A stretch of 64,000 nt of DNA, taken from NCBI RefSeq assembly GCF_001298105.1, contig NZ_LGJH01000142.1:23803-87802 (forward strand). The letters are read 5' to 3'. Origin of the DNA: Novosphingobium sp. ST904. Its GTDB lineage: Bacteria > Pseudomonadota > Alphaproteobacteria > Sphingomonadales > Sphingomonadaceae. This document shows, piece by piece, positions 35,572-44,252 of this stretch (position 1 is the first letter of the stretch; each line of letters starts with the position of its first letter). The position numbers and the translations under genes were made by a program. The notes beneath the pieces are model-generated. The model worked only from the letters and a program-made list of their open reading frames with translations. It searched no databases and was not told the DNA's origin.

Positions 35572-36222
35572 TTAGGCTGATGCACTTTCGCGCAAGACGA
35601 CGGGCAGTTTCTCCCATGCCCGGATCAGTTCACCCACAGACACCGCGTTCATCTTTTTCATTGCGTTGGAACGGTGGAGCTTGACCGTGATCTCGGCGAT
35701 GCCCAGATCATATGCGATCTGCTTGTTGAGCCGTCCGCTTGCCACCGCCCGCATGACTTGTGTCTCGCGCGGCGTCAGCGTGGAAAAATTTTCGGCATGC
35801 CGAGCGACGATCCGCCCATCCTGTCGAACCGCCGCATCGCGCTCGATCCCTTTTACTACCGCGTCCAGCAAGGTCTGATCGCGAACCGGCTTGGTAAGAA
35901 AGTCGACCGCTCCGGCCTTCATCGCTTGCACCGACATCGGGATATCGCCGTGGCCGGTGAGGAAGACGATCGGTTTGACTATGCCGGCCGAGGCCAGATA
36001 TCGCTGCAAATCCAGCCCGCTCGAGCCGGGCATGCGCACGTCCAGGATCAGACAGCACGAGCGATCGAGCAAAGGAGATTCGATCAGTTCGCGCGTCGAG
36101 CCATAGCAGGCCGCCTCGATGCCAACCGATAGCATCAACTCCCCTATAGCGGTGCGGACCGCCTCGTCGTCGTCGACGATCAGGACTAGGGGCGCGGTTT
36201 CTTCGGGTAGCATACTGATCAT
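35572..36222 (-). CDS. FixJ/TodT-type response regulator (module 1)
   Basis: 216 aa from ATG 36222 (AAAGG upstream). The receiver domain has VDDDEAVR, phosphoacceptor in CLILDVRMPGSSG, GHGDIPMSVQAMKAGA (the FixJ/NtrC-like signature) and LTKPVRD. The C-terminal LuxR-type HTH reads LTPRETQVMRAVASGRLNKQ, then LGIAEITVKLHRSNAMKKM. It is first of a leftward operon with the receiver and kinase genes and should activate promoters when phosphorylated. About 75% alike by eye to the protein at 50821-51453. Confidence 0.92.
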   Translation of the reverse strand: MISMLPEETAPLVLIVDDDEAVRTAIGELMLSVGIEAACYGSTRELIESPLLDRSCCLILDVRMPGSSGLDLQRYLASAGIVKPIVFLTGHGDIPMSVQAMKAGAVDFLTKPVRDQTLLDAVVKGIERDAAVRQDGRIVARHAENFSTLTPRETQVMRAVASGRLNKQIAYDLGIAEITVKLHRSNAMKKMNAVSVGELIRAWEKLPVVLRESASA

Positions 36223-36500
36223 GATGAAGACCTTTCGATGGCGCCAAAACCGCATATCCGCTTCGCGGTGATCCGCCGACCGCTTCCAAGAGGTCGTCCG
36301 GCGGCACGCGCTTCTGGCTGCCTAGTCCGGCTCGCTGTGCGCTTCGAACACCGGCAACATTTCCGTTCGATCAGACCTAGCTCGGCTGGCGCAAGTCCCC
36401 GGTCTCGGGCCGCGCATGCTCCGGACTGCGTAGATGCGACGCGCGTCACGCTCAATCCGAACAGGCAAATCATGGCTGAGGCCCCGATTTCGCGGCGTTC

Positions 36501-36530
36501 GGCGAGACAGGGATCCGGCCCTGCCTCGCC
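36501..36530 (-). terminator. Hairpin downstream of the small beta-barrel protein gene
   Basis: GGCGAGACAGGG (36501-36512) pairs with CCCTGCCTCGCC (36519-36530) with one mismatch and a 6-base loop, 11 bp beyond the leftward gene stop at 36541. Confidence 0.65.
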
Positions 36531-36540
36531 TCTCGGCCGC

Positions 36541-37155
36541 CTAGAAGTGATAGGCGACACCGAACAGAGCCTGATGGCGCTCGAACTTGGTTCCGCCGCT
36601 GCCAAGATCGCTGTAGCGATATTCGAGACGTGCCGTCACATTGTTGAGGATCGCGCGTTCGACGCCGCCGCCGATCGTCCAGCCGTCAAAACTGTCCTTG
36701 TCGCGCCGGGTTCCCGCAGCGTCGGTGAGGCGCACCGAGGCCCGGACATTCTCGTAGCCGCCGCGCGCGTACAACAGGGTGTTGTCGCTTACGAGATAGC
36801 CTGCGCGAACGCCCAGATCGAACGCATATTCGGGATTGATGCTGGCGATACTGTCGCGGCCGACGCGCGCGACACGATCTCCGAAGCCGAGGTTGAAACC
36901 GCCCTCGACGGAGAGGACGATCTTGTCCGCGGGCTTGTAGTTATAGCCTGCGAACACCCCGGCGCTGCCGGCATCGTGCGTGCGATCGATGATGGCGGAG
37001 CCTATGTCGGTCTTTGCAGTTCCGACGTCGTTTTCGTTCCAACCGGCCTGGGCACCGAGATACGGGCCTTGGAATGGCTCTGCCGCGGCGGGGGTGGCAA
37101 CTGCAGCGGCAGCAGCGGCCAGCGAGAGCGAGATGGGGAGAAAATAGCGGTTCAT
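36541..37155 (-). CDS. Opa/OmpA-type outer-membrane beta-barrel protein
   Basis: 204 aa from ATG 37155. Signal peptide MNRYFLPISLSLAAAAAAVA with cleavage after AAAE; the mature chain starts FQGPYLGAQAGWN, and alternating amphipathic strands (GVFAGYNYKP, VLSVEGGFNLGFGD, LLYARGGYENV, ARLEYRYSDLG) end in the C-terminal aromatic FGVAYHF. This is an 8-strand porin-like barrel as in the Opa/Omp25/RopB group. It is likely structural or adhesion-related in the outer membrane. It lies downstream of an empty 610-bp spacer. Confidence 0.88.
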   Translation of the reverse strand: MNRYFLPISLSLAAAAAAVATPAAAEPFQGPYLGAQAGWNENDVGTAKTDIGSAIIDRTHDAGSAGVFAGYNYKPADKIVLSVEGGFNLGFGDRVARVGRDSIASINPEYAFDLGVRAGYLVSDNTLLYARGGYENVRASVRLTDAAGTRRDKDSFDGWTIGGGVERAILNNVTARLEYRYSDLGSGGTKFERHQALFGVAYHF

Positions 37156-37765
37156 GAGACTTGCCTTTCTTGGGTGTCTTTTCTTGTGCCTGGGGAGATC
37201 GTGGCGGCTCCTGTCTTCGCTCCCGATTTCGGCGAGCGAAGGTGCAGCGCTGCTACGCCTCGATTTCTTCATGCCGCCCGGATGCGGGCCGGCGTCGAAG
37301 GGGGAGACGATGGTGCCGGGGGGCAGCGTCATCGCGTTGCCGGCGAAGGTCGATATGCCGGCTTGTCTGGTGCCGGTCGGCCTTGCCCCGCCTATGGGCG
37401 GCGTCGCGGCATCGCTTGCTGGTGCGGAAGAACGCGGGTGACGCACGGCGCGCCAGCTTGCTGCTGACTGGTCCTGCATAACGCGCCTCCTTCCTCGAAC
37501 GACCCGATGCCGGTTTGCGGCTTTTCCTGCGAACCGCGGGTCAATGCTTATCGAGATAGGATCGTGCCCAGCGACCGGCAGGCGCGAAAATGGTCTAAAC
37601 CAATGTACCAAATGGGGCGGGCAGATCGTGGCGGTCCAGACGATTGTACCCCGCCGGACAGCCGACCCTGCACCTTCGCATAGGCTGAACCGGCCTCGAC
37701 AGCCGCGGCCCGATTCCCCATTTTCGAAAGACCGCGGGGGTCCTGGACTACCATGAGGTGAAGAG
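37156..37765. promoter_or_regulatory. 610-bp divergent spacer with dyad TGGTCTAAACCA
   Basis: No gene is supported. It lies between the leftward barrel-protein gene and the rightward MocR-like gene. At 37591-37602, TGGT-CTAA-ACCA is a short dyad followed by ATGTACCA; it could be an operator for the adjacent regulator. Confidence 0.4.
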
Positions 37766-39274
37766 ATGGGCGCACCATGGCGCACAGCCGGAATCAATAT
37801 CGCGATCGATCGGTCCCGGCCGATCCCGATCACGACGCAAATCGCATCGACGCTGCGAAGCGCGATCGCGGAAGGCCGCCTCAAGCCCGGCGCCCGCCTG
37901 CCGTCGTGGCTCGACCTCGCGGCGCAGCTTGGCGTTTCCCGCGGTACGGTTAAGACCGCCTATGACGCTCTCGTCGACGAGATGCTGCTCTTTTCGGCAG
38001 GCGCCGCCGGCACGCGGGTCGCGCTAAGCCCAGCGTCACGGACGGCAGTGTCGCGGCCGGCGATCATCCCGTTGCCGATGCAGGAGAATGAACGGGGCTT
38101 CGCGCTTCTGCCGCTTCCGTTTCAGCCCGGCGTGCCCGCGCAGGACGCATTTCCCGCCAAACTCTGGGCCCGCCTCAGGACCCGCGCCATGCGCGAGACC
38201 GCGATCGCGCCGGTTGGACGCCGCGATCCCCGCGGCGCTCCGGAATTGCGGGCGCAGATTGCTGCGCAGATCGCCATCACGCGGGGCATCCGCTGTGTTC
38301 CCGATCAGATTATATTGACGAGCGGCCCGAGGAACGGCCTTTGCCTTACGCTTCTGGCGCTCCAAGCAGCCGGCGGCCGCGCCTTGATCGAAGATCCCGG
38401 CTGCCCCGTGATGCGAAAAGGCCTGAACCTGGCGGGCGTCGAGGCCGTCCCAGTGCCGGTCGGCGCCGACGGAATGCAGGTCGATCTCGGCATTCGCATC
38501 GCACCCGATGCCGCGCTCGCCATTGTCGCGCCGGCGCAGCAGCTTTCGGGAGGCGCGGCTCTTTCGCAGGAACGACGTGCAGCCCTGCTTTGCTGGGCGG
38601 AGGATGAAAACAAATGGATCATCGAGGACGACAATCTAAGCGAACTCCAACTCGACGGGCGTGCACCGCCAGCGATGGCGGCCGACGATCCTTCGGGGCG
38701 CGTCATCTACGTTGGCACGTTCGACATGACGATCAGTCCTGCGCTTGGTCTCGGTTTTGTCGTGGCGCCGCTCGCGCTGGCGGCACGTTTCGGCGAAGTT
38801 GCAGGCCATCTCAATCCCGCGCCGAATGCGACCACGCAATTCGCGCTCACTGAGTTTCTCGCCGAAGGCCATTTCCTGCGCCACCTGCGATATATGAAAA
38901 CGCTGTATCGCCAGCGCCGCGAGCTACTGCAGCGCCACCTAGATCCAGCCGTCGCAATCGATCGCTTCGCGGGCCTCACTGCGATCGCTCTCCTGCCCTA
39001 TGGCACCGACGATGTCGCGCTTGCGCGCCGCGCTATCGCCCGCGAAATCGCACCGGCGCCGCTGTCGCTTTGGAGCGCCGAACCGACGCGCGCGCGTCCC
39101 GGCCTCATTCTCGGGATCACCAACCTCAGCGAACGGCGGGCACCCAAGGCGTGCGCCGCGCTATCGTCGCTCATCACCGAATCTGCCGCAGAAGGAAGGC
39201 GCCCGCGTGCAATCGACAGCCATTCCGCTTTCGATGACAGCCGCGCCGCTTGCCGCGCGGCCCGCGCGTGTTGA
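37766..39274 (+). CDS. MocR/GntR-type regulator with degenerate aminotransferase domain
   Basis: 502 aa, ATG 37766 after GAGGTGAAGAG. The N-terminal GntR winged helix (residues 20-75) contains LPSWLDLAAQLGVSRGTVKTAYDAL. The C-terminal fold-type I aminotransferase domain is recognisable (LRAQIAAQIAITRGIRC, IILTSGPRNGLCLTLLALQ). The PLP Schiff-base motif, normally GTFSK, reads GTFDM (Met321), and the EDDY motif reads EDDN (Asn290). It therefore cannot bind PLP covalently and may sense another ligand or act constitutively. MocR proteins usually control PLP, GABA or transport genes. The next gene is a small GNAT. Confidence 0.88.
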   Translation: MGAPWRTAGINIAIDRSRPIPITTQIASTLRSAIAEGRLKPGARLPSWLDLAAQLGVSRGTVKTAYDALVDEMLLFSAGAAGTRVALSPASRTAVSRPAIIPLPMQENERGFALLPLPFQPGVPAQDAFPAKLWARLRTRAMRETAIAPVGRRDPRGAPELRAQIAAQIAITRGIRCVPDQIILTSGPRNGLCLTLLALQAAGGRALIEDPGCPVMRKGLNLAGVEAVPVPVGADGMQVDLGIRIAPDAALAIVAPAQQLSGGAALSQERRAALLCWAEDENKWIIEDDNLSELQLDGRAPPAMAADDPSGRVIYVGTFDMTISPALGLGFVVAPLALAARFGEVAGHLNPAPNATTQFALTEFLAEGHFLRHLRYMKTLYRQRRELLQRHLDPAVAIDRFAGLTAIALLPYGTDDVALARRAIAREIAPAPLSLWSAEPTRARPGLILGITNLSERRAPKACAALSSLITESAAEGRRPRAIDSHSAFDDSRAACRAARAC

Positions 39275-39394
39275 ACGGGCGGTCGCCGTTCGCTCGCGCT
39301 GCGCCCGATCGGTACAATGATTTGCGCAACGCTTGGGCCTGTGAGGTGACTGCGGCAATTCTATTGCGGCGGTGGGGCCGAAGGAGCGATCGCC

Positions 39395-39679
39395 ATGGAT
39401 AATAAGGTTTACGAGAATGAACCCGAGCACAGATTTGAACTGGATCTGCCCGACAGCAGCACAGCACTTATCTATTACCGGGTCGACGACAAGGGCAGAT
39501 TAGTGCTTTTCCACACCGACGTGCCAACCGCCTTTGCGGGACTCGGCATCGGATCGCAGCTTGCGGCAGGTGCCTTTGATCGCATCCGATATTCCGGGCG
39601 CAAGGTCATTTTGCGCTGTGCATTCCTGCAGACCTATGTTCGCGATCACCCCGAATATTCCGAAACCGTGGTGGGCTGA
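39395..39679 (+). CDS. Small GNAT-like N-acetyltransferase (YjdJ type)
   Basis: 94 aa. It contains the compact acetyl-CoA-binding core of the Acetyltransf_CG type: LIYYRVDDKGRLVLFHTDVP, then GLGIGSQLAAGAFDRIR and ILRCAFLQTYVRDHPEY. The Q/RxxGxG/A-like loop is GLGIGSQ. The ATG at 39395 has GGAGCGATCGCC upstream. Substrate unknown; family members are small stand-alone acetyltransferases. It follows the MocR-like gene by 120 bp. Confidence 0.82.
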   Translation: MDNKVYENEPEHRFELDLPDSSTALIYYRVDDKGRLVLFHTDVPTAFAGLGIGSQLAAGAFDRIRYSGRKVILRCAFLQTYVRDHPEYSETVVG

Positions 39680-39948
39680 GCCTTAACCGAAAAGACGCAT
39701 GCTTTCCACTTCACGGTTCTTCGATGCGTGGGCCCGGCCCGGCGTAGGCAAGATGATACCGCAACAAGATCCGTGCTCCCGCATGGATTGCCAAGATTCG
39801 ACTTCGAAGGGACTGGCGCAGCTGGCTATCGAGAGTCCCGATACCCGCTTCATTGACCAGGCGCCCCCGACCCACGCGCCGTAATGCCTTCCGCCCTAAA
39901 ACTGCGATAGGGCCAATCCTTGCCGGCACGCGTCGCGGCGGAAATAAC
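39680..39948. other. Spacer, no gene seen
   Basis: 269 bp between convergent genes (rightward GNAT, leftward NAD(P)-binding protein). The short frames have no features of real genes. Confidence 0.4.
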
Positions 39949-40698
39949 TCATTGGAAGGCGAACCAGTCGTGCAGCCAGTCGTCGAACCGCGTCGAGGCA
40001 AAGCGCTGGCGTGCACCGGTCAGAACCTCGCCGGCGAAATGTGCGCCAAGATACCGGACGTCGGGATCGACGACGACCTCCCGCTTCTCCTCATTGGCGG
40101 CTAGGATCTTAAGGGCAAGATCGGCGAGATCATAGCGGTCAGGTCCCGCAATCTCGAACACGCCCTGCGCGGGACGGTTGCAGACAATGTGCGAGAGCGA
40201 TTCCGCGACATCGTCCGCCGCGACCGGTTGCATCGAAATGGGCGGCACGCAAACGCGACCGACCTCGCGGCCCGCGTCGACATATCTGTAAATGAACTCG
40301 AAGAATGGCGCCGAGCGAACGATCGTGTACGGAATCGATCCGCCCATGATGAGCTTTTCCTGGAGCCGCTTCGCCTTGAAATAGCCGCTATTGATGAAGT
40401 CGGCGCCGATTGCGGAAAGGGCGACGTAGTGGCCGACGCCCGCAAGCTGTGCCGCGGCCAGCAAGTTCGCCGTCGAAAGCGCCGAATATCGGCGCATGCC
40501 GTCGACATCGCCGTAACTCGAATTGGATACGTCGACCGCAACGTCAGCGTCCGATATGGCTTCGGCTATTCCGCGCCCGCTAATCGTGTCGGCACCAGCC
40601 GACCGGGCCGCCGCGACAACCTCGTGGCCGAGCACTTGCAAGCGCGAAGCGAGCCTGCGGCCGATCAGGCCCGTTCCTCCGAAAATTGCGATCTTCAT
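39949..40698 (-). CDS. NAD(P)H-binding NmrA-like oxidoreductase (paralogue A)
   Basis: 249 aa. Atypical/extended SDR: the nucleotide motif GGTGLIGRRLASRL sits at the N-terminus, then AVDVSNSSYGD, a Ser in HYVALSAIGAD and YFKAKRLQEKLIM (the Tyr-x-x-x-Lys region has YFKAK). The C-terminus is IVRSAPFFEFIYRY and QPVAADDVAE. These are usually redox sensors, epimerases or quinone-type reductases. It is paralogous to 41303-42064 in the same direction, 0.6 kb away. Confidence 0.85.
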   Translation of the reverse strand: MKIAIFGGTGLIGRRLASRLQVLGHEVVAAARSAGADTISGRGIAEAISDADVAVDVSNSSYGDVDGMRRYSALSTANLLAAAQLAGVGHYVALSAIGADFINSGYFKAKRLQEKLIMGGSIPYTIVRSAPFFEFIYRYVDAGREVGRVCVPPISMQPVAADDVAESLSHIVCNRPAQGVFEIAGPDRYDLADLALKILAANEEKREVVVDPDVRYLGAHFAGEVLTGARQRFASTRFDDWLHDWFAFQ

Positions 40699-41302
40699 AA
40701 TGCTTCGCTCCGTCCTAGAATTGCTCGAGGTTCAGCCTAGTTGGGCGACGGCGATGAGACAGGACCGAGATCGGCCTTATGTCTTGGACTATCCCCTGAG
40801 CTTCGCGGGCATATGCGACATCGCGGCGGGCTTTGTTTTGTGTGCGGGCATGGTCCCGTTTCGGCGAGTGCGGGAAAAAGTCTCTGCGCTTTCACGGCCA
40901 TGTCCGCCCGCGGCGCTCCGTCGCAGGGTAAGCGGCGCGCTCGCGCTCGCGCCTTTCATCCGCCTCGCGGCGGAAAGATCGGCGAAGTCGATCGAGCTTT
41001 CTTGAGCGTATCGCGGCCGGGCGGCCCTTGGAATTCGAGGAGGGATCGATGCTCCAGCGGCCGGGGCGGCATCAACGCGGCGGGATCTACGCGCATTGGC
41101 GCCGGGGCTCTTCACCGCCGCGGCGGACGGCGAGGCTCGTTAGACTGATCCCGGCGGAAAGCCGCTGGAGTCCCGCGGATGAAAAACGGAACTCCAGCGG
41201 CCGAAGCGGACACCGGAGCGACAGAGTCAGCGCGCTCTGGTGCCCGGGGGCTAGTCCTTCGCGGCGCCTTCGACCAAGCGCGTCCGGGACAATCCGGCAC
41301 CT
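40699..41302. other. 604 bp with no supportable gene
   Basis: Lies between the two tandem NmrA-like paralogues. GC-rich, without motif-bearing frames. It could be remnant DNA from a duplication. Confidence 0.4.
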
Positions 41303-42064
41303 TCAGCTTTTGCGAGGCGGCGAAGCGGTCTCCAACCAAGCCTTGAAATGCGTCGAACCGCACTCAGCGTCTTTCGCGGGGATCAGCGAGTCATCATCGA
41401 GCCGCACGCCTGCATAGAGCGCATCCGGATCGACGACGATCGGAGGCGTGTCGGTATCGAGAGCAAGTGTCTGTGCCACGATTTCGTCGAGGTGGAATTT
41501 TTCGGGCCCGCCGAGCTCGATCTTGCCGTTGACGGGCGCTGCCAGCGCGACCGCCGTCACCGCGTCGGCAACATCTTCGGCCGCGATGGGCTGGATGAAA
41601 GCATGGGAAAGACGAATTTCGTCGCCCACGGTCGCACCGAGCGCAATCGACCGCAAGAATTCCATAAACTGGGTCGCCCGCACGATGGTAAAGGGGGTCG
41701 AACCGGCCTCGATGAGCTGTTCCTGCGCAAGCTTTGCGCGAAAATATCCGCTGTCCTGGAGCCGGTCCGTTCCCACGACCGAGAGCGCGACATGATGGCC
41801 GATGCCGGCTTTTGCAGCGGCTGCCTCGATATTAGTGCCGGCCGTCCGGAAGAAGTCCATCGCGGCCTGGTCTTCGAACGAAGGCGAGTTGGACAGGTCG
41901 ACCAAAACGTCCGCCCCGGTGAGCGCTTCTGCGAGGCCCTTTCCAGTTACCGTGTCGACACCCGTCCGGGGCGACGCAGCGATTGCTTCATGCCCCGCCT
42001 CGCCGAGCTTTTGTACAACCTTCGTACCGATCAGCCCGGTACCTCCAATTACGACGATCTTCAT
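41303..42064 (-). CDS. NAD(P)H-binding NmrA-like oxidoreductase (paralogue B)
   Basis: 253 aa. Nucleotide motif GGTGLIGTKVVQKLGEAGH, VLVDLSNSPSFEDQAAMDFF, HHVALSVVGTDRL, GYFRAKLAQEQLIEAG and QPIAAEDVADAV. It aligns with paralogue A (39949-40698) over its length. Proteins of this type often sit under the control of a TetR or HxlR regulator; a rightward TetR gene lies 0.43 kb away across a spacer that holds an inverted repeat (TACCAA 42166-42171, TTGGTA 42192-42197). Confidence 0.85.
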   Translation of the reverse strand: MKIVVIGGTGLIGTKVVQKLGEAGHEAIAASPRTGVDTVTGKGLAEALTGADVLVDLSNSPSFEDQAAMDFFRTAGTNIEAAAAKAGIGHHVALSVVGTDRLQDSGYFRAKLAQEQLIEAGSTPFTIVRATQFMEFLRSIALGATVGDEIRLSHAFIQPIAAEDVADAVTAVALAAPVNGKIELGGPEKFHLDEIVAQTLALDTDTPPIVVDPDALYAGVRLDDDSLIPAKDAECGSTHFKAWLETASPPRKS

Positions 42065-42497
42065 TGGCTTGTCTTTCCCAACCGAATGCGGCGCGCGTTG
42101 GCCGTGCCCTTGAGACTAGGCCCGGCGATGGAGGGCGGCAGGCCCGAAAGATGTGCAACCCGATATACCAATGTCGTTCCGCATCAGAGCCTTGGTACTG
42201 CTCCGATGATCGATCTCGGTCCTTCCCGGTGCTGCGGCGCGCCGCTTTATGGCTATGTGGTCCGAGGCCCGGTGAAAGGCGCCGTCTGTTTCTTAACGGC
42301 GCCAGGAGAGCGGCGGTTTCTCGGCTACAAACCCCAGGAGAGGGTCGACTGAGGAGCCGCGCAAATGCGGCATGGCAGCAGTCATGAGCGCCCGGTTCGT
42401 CCGATTGGACCCTGCGGCCAACGAAATGGCAGACGAGCATCAACTGCGCGGCTCCTCCCTTTTAGGAACGCCCACAATGCGCACCGGAGATATGGCG
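42065..42497. promoter_or_regulatory. 433-bp divergent spacer with dyad TACCAA/TTGGTA
   Basis: No gene is supported. TACCAA (42166-42171) and TTGGTA (42192-42197) form a spaced dyad in the region that should carry promoters for both the NmrA-like gene and the TetR gene. It is a possible operator for the TetR protein. Confidence 0.4.
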
Positions 42498-43127
42498 ATG
42501 AATGACGCGGGCAGCCTTTTACGAGCCAAGACCGGGCGCGACGCCTTGCTGGCCGCGGCAGCCAGCATCTTTTTCGAACAGGGATATGAGGCGACGCGGA
42601 TAGACGACATCATCGAACGGGCCGGCGGATCGAAGCGGAATATCTATGAAGAATTCGGCAGCAAGGAGGGACTTTTCGCCGCGATCGTGACCGAGCGTGC
42701 CGAACGGGCGCTTTCGGCGCTCGCTATGGACGAAATACGCGCGCGCAGTCTCGAGGAGACGCTAAGACTGTTCGGTCGCCAGCTGATGGACAGCTATATG
42801 TCGAAAGCACTACTCGGTGTCTTCCGGATCGCCATCATCGAGCATGTCCGCTTTCCCTTCCTCATTCGCCGTTTCTACGACCTTGGCCCGGGGCTAGCGA
42901 GCGCCCGGCTTGCCGAGCTGCTCCTCGAGGCGCAACGAAGGGGCGATTTGCGCGAAGGCGATTGTGCCATGGCGGCCGACCATTTTGTGGCGATGATCCG
43001 GGGCAATGTTCACCTGCAAGTCGTGCTGCGACTTCGCGCACCGCCTCTCGCGAACGAACGCCGCGCGCTGGTGGACTCTGCAGTTGCCCTACTCCTCCAG
43101 GGATGGGGTAAGGTTCCGGAACCCTGA
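42498..43127 (+). CDS. TetR-family regulator
   Basis: About 209 aa from ATG 42498 (GGAG eight bases upstream); ATGs at 42477 and 42492 are alternatives. The N-terminal HTH reads ALLAAAASIFFEQGYEATRI and AGGSKRNIYEEFGSKEGLFAAIV, the standard TetR tri-helix. The C-terminal ligand domain resembles the AefR/TetR_C group (LGVFRIAIIEHVRFPFLIRRFY). It may repress the divergent NmrA-like gene or the nearby genes downstream. Confidence 0.88.
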   Translation: MNDAGSLLRAKTGRDALLAAAASIFFEQGYEATRIDDIIERAGGSKRNIYEEFGSKEGLFAAIVTERAERALSALAMDEIRARSLEETLRLFGRQLMDSYMSKALLGVFRIAIIEHVRFPFLIRRFYDLGPGLASARLAELLLEAQRRGDLREGDCAMAADHFVAMIRGNVHLQVVLRLRAPPLANERRALVDSAVALLLQGWGKVPEP

Positions 43128-43185
43128 TGCGCTGCGACGCGGCCGATCAGGCCGGACGAGCCGCCGCGCGAAAGGAGAAAAGTCG

Positions 43186-43296
43186 ATGACGAATTTCACG
43201 ACCATCTTGGCGAATGCAGCTCATACTGGCGCCGGCGCGTGCCTCGCCCAGTCTTGCAACACCAATGCCGCGCTTTTTCATGAACGGGGCGCCTGA
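43186..43296 (+). CDS. Short ORF with strong ribosome-binding site
   Basis: 36 codons (MTNFTTILANAAHTGAG) preceded by AAAGGAG with 8-base spacing, and 14 bp before the LysR gene start. Too short and unlike any family I know. It may be a leader peptide, a truncated gene, or the N-terminus of a gene lost by an indel. Confidence 0.35.
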   Translation: MTNFTTILANAAHTGAGACLAQSCNTNAALFHERGA

Positions 43297-43310
43297 AGAC
43301 AGGAGAACAT

Positions 43311-44231
43311 ATGCCTCACCTGCCAGATTTCGAAGCCTGGGCCGTCTTTGCGAAGGTCGCTGAGAAAGGGTCCTTTCGGCAAGCCGCGGAAGAATTGGGC
43401 CTCGCAAAGGCTACCGTCTCCAAGACCATCACGCGTCTCGAGACACGAATGCGCACGACGCTCATCCATCGCACGACCCGCAAGCTCTCGCTCACGGAAA
43501 GCGGTCGGCTGTCGCTCGAACGAGCGCTTCGGATCCTTGCAGACGGAGAGGCCGTCGAGGCGGCGATTCTCGAAGAAGCCGCCGTTCCGCGAGGCCTAGT
43601 CAGGCTCGCCGCGACGACGGGTTTCGGGGCGAAGGCCCTCGCGCCGCACTTGCCCGCGTTTCTGCAGGCCTATCCCGAGATCGACCTCGAACTCTACCTC
43701 ACGGAAGACAGGATAGACATTGTTGCGGACGGCTTCGATGCTGCGGTCCAGATCGGTGCGGGAGAGGATTCGTCGCTACGGATGAGCCGCCTTTTTTCCT
43801 ACAGCCTGCCCCTCATTGCCGCGCCTTCGCTTCTCGATCGGCTCGGTGTCCCGGCCCATCCCGACGAACTCCCGCGATATCCGGCCATCATACCGACCCA
43901 TATCCCGTGGGGGAACGACTGGGAATTCCAGCGGGGAACCGAAAAAGTCTCCTTGCAGGTACAGGGAAAATTCCGCGCCAACCATCCCGCCGCCATGGTG
44001 CCCGCCGCGCTCGCGGGCCTTGGCCTCGGTCTCATCCCCGAATATTTCGTGTCGGAGCATCTCGCCGACGGCACATTGGTCGAGGTGCTGTCGGAGTGGA
44101 ATGTCGCGCCTGGACCGGTGTATCTGGTGACGCCGCCGGGCCGGGCGCGTCCGGCGCGCGTGCGTGCGCTTCTGGATTTCCTGAAAACGCAATTTGCCGC
44201 GCAGCCCTGGGCACGCGGGATCGAACAATGA
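43311..44231 (+). CDS. LysR-family regulator
   Basis: 306 aa, ATG 43311 after AGGAGAACAT. The HTH is at residues 8-65 (FAKVAEKGSFRQAAEELGLA, TVSKTITRLETRMRTTLIHR), of the CrgA/DsdC-like branch with TTRKLSLTESG. The effector domain includes VRLAATTGFGAKALAPHLPAF and GLGLIPEYFVSEHL. Convergent with the OsmC-like gene at 44253. Target unknown. Confidence 0.9.
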   Translation: MPHLPDFEAWAVFAKVAEKGSFRQAAEELGLAKATVSKTITRLETRMRTTLIHRTTRKLSLTESGRLSLERALRILADGEAVEAAILEEAAVPRGLVRLAATTGFGAKALAPHLPAFLQAYPEIDLELYLTEDRIDIVADGFDAAVQIGAGEDSSLRMSRLFSYSLPLIAAPSLLDRLGVPAHPDELPRYPAIIPTHIPWGNDWEFQRGTEKVSLQVQGKFRANHPAAMVPAALAGLGLGLIPEYFVSEHLADGTLVEVLSEWNVAPGPVYLVTPPGRARPARVRALLDFLKTQFAAQPWARGIEQ

Positions 44232-44252
44232 CCTGGCTATCGCCCGACTGCC

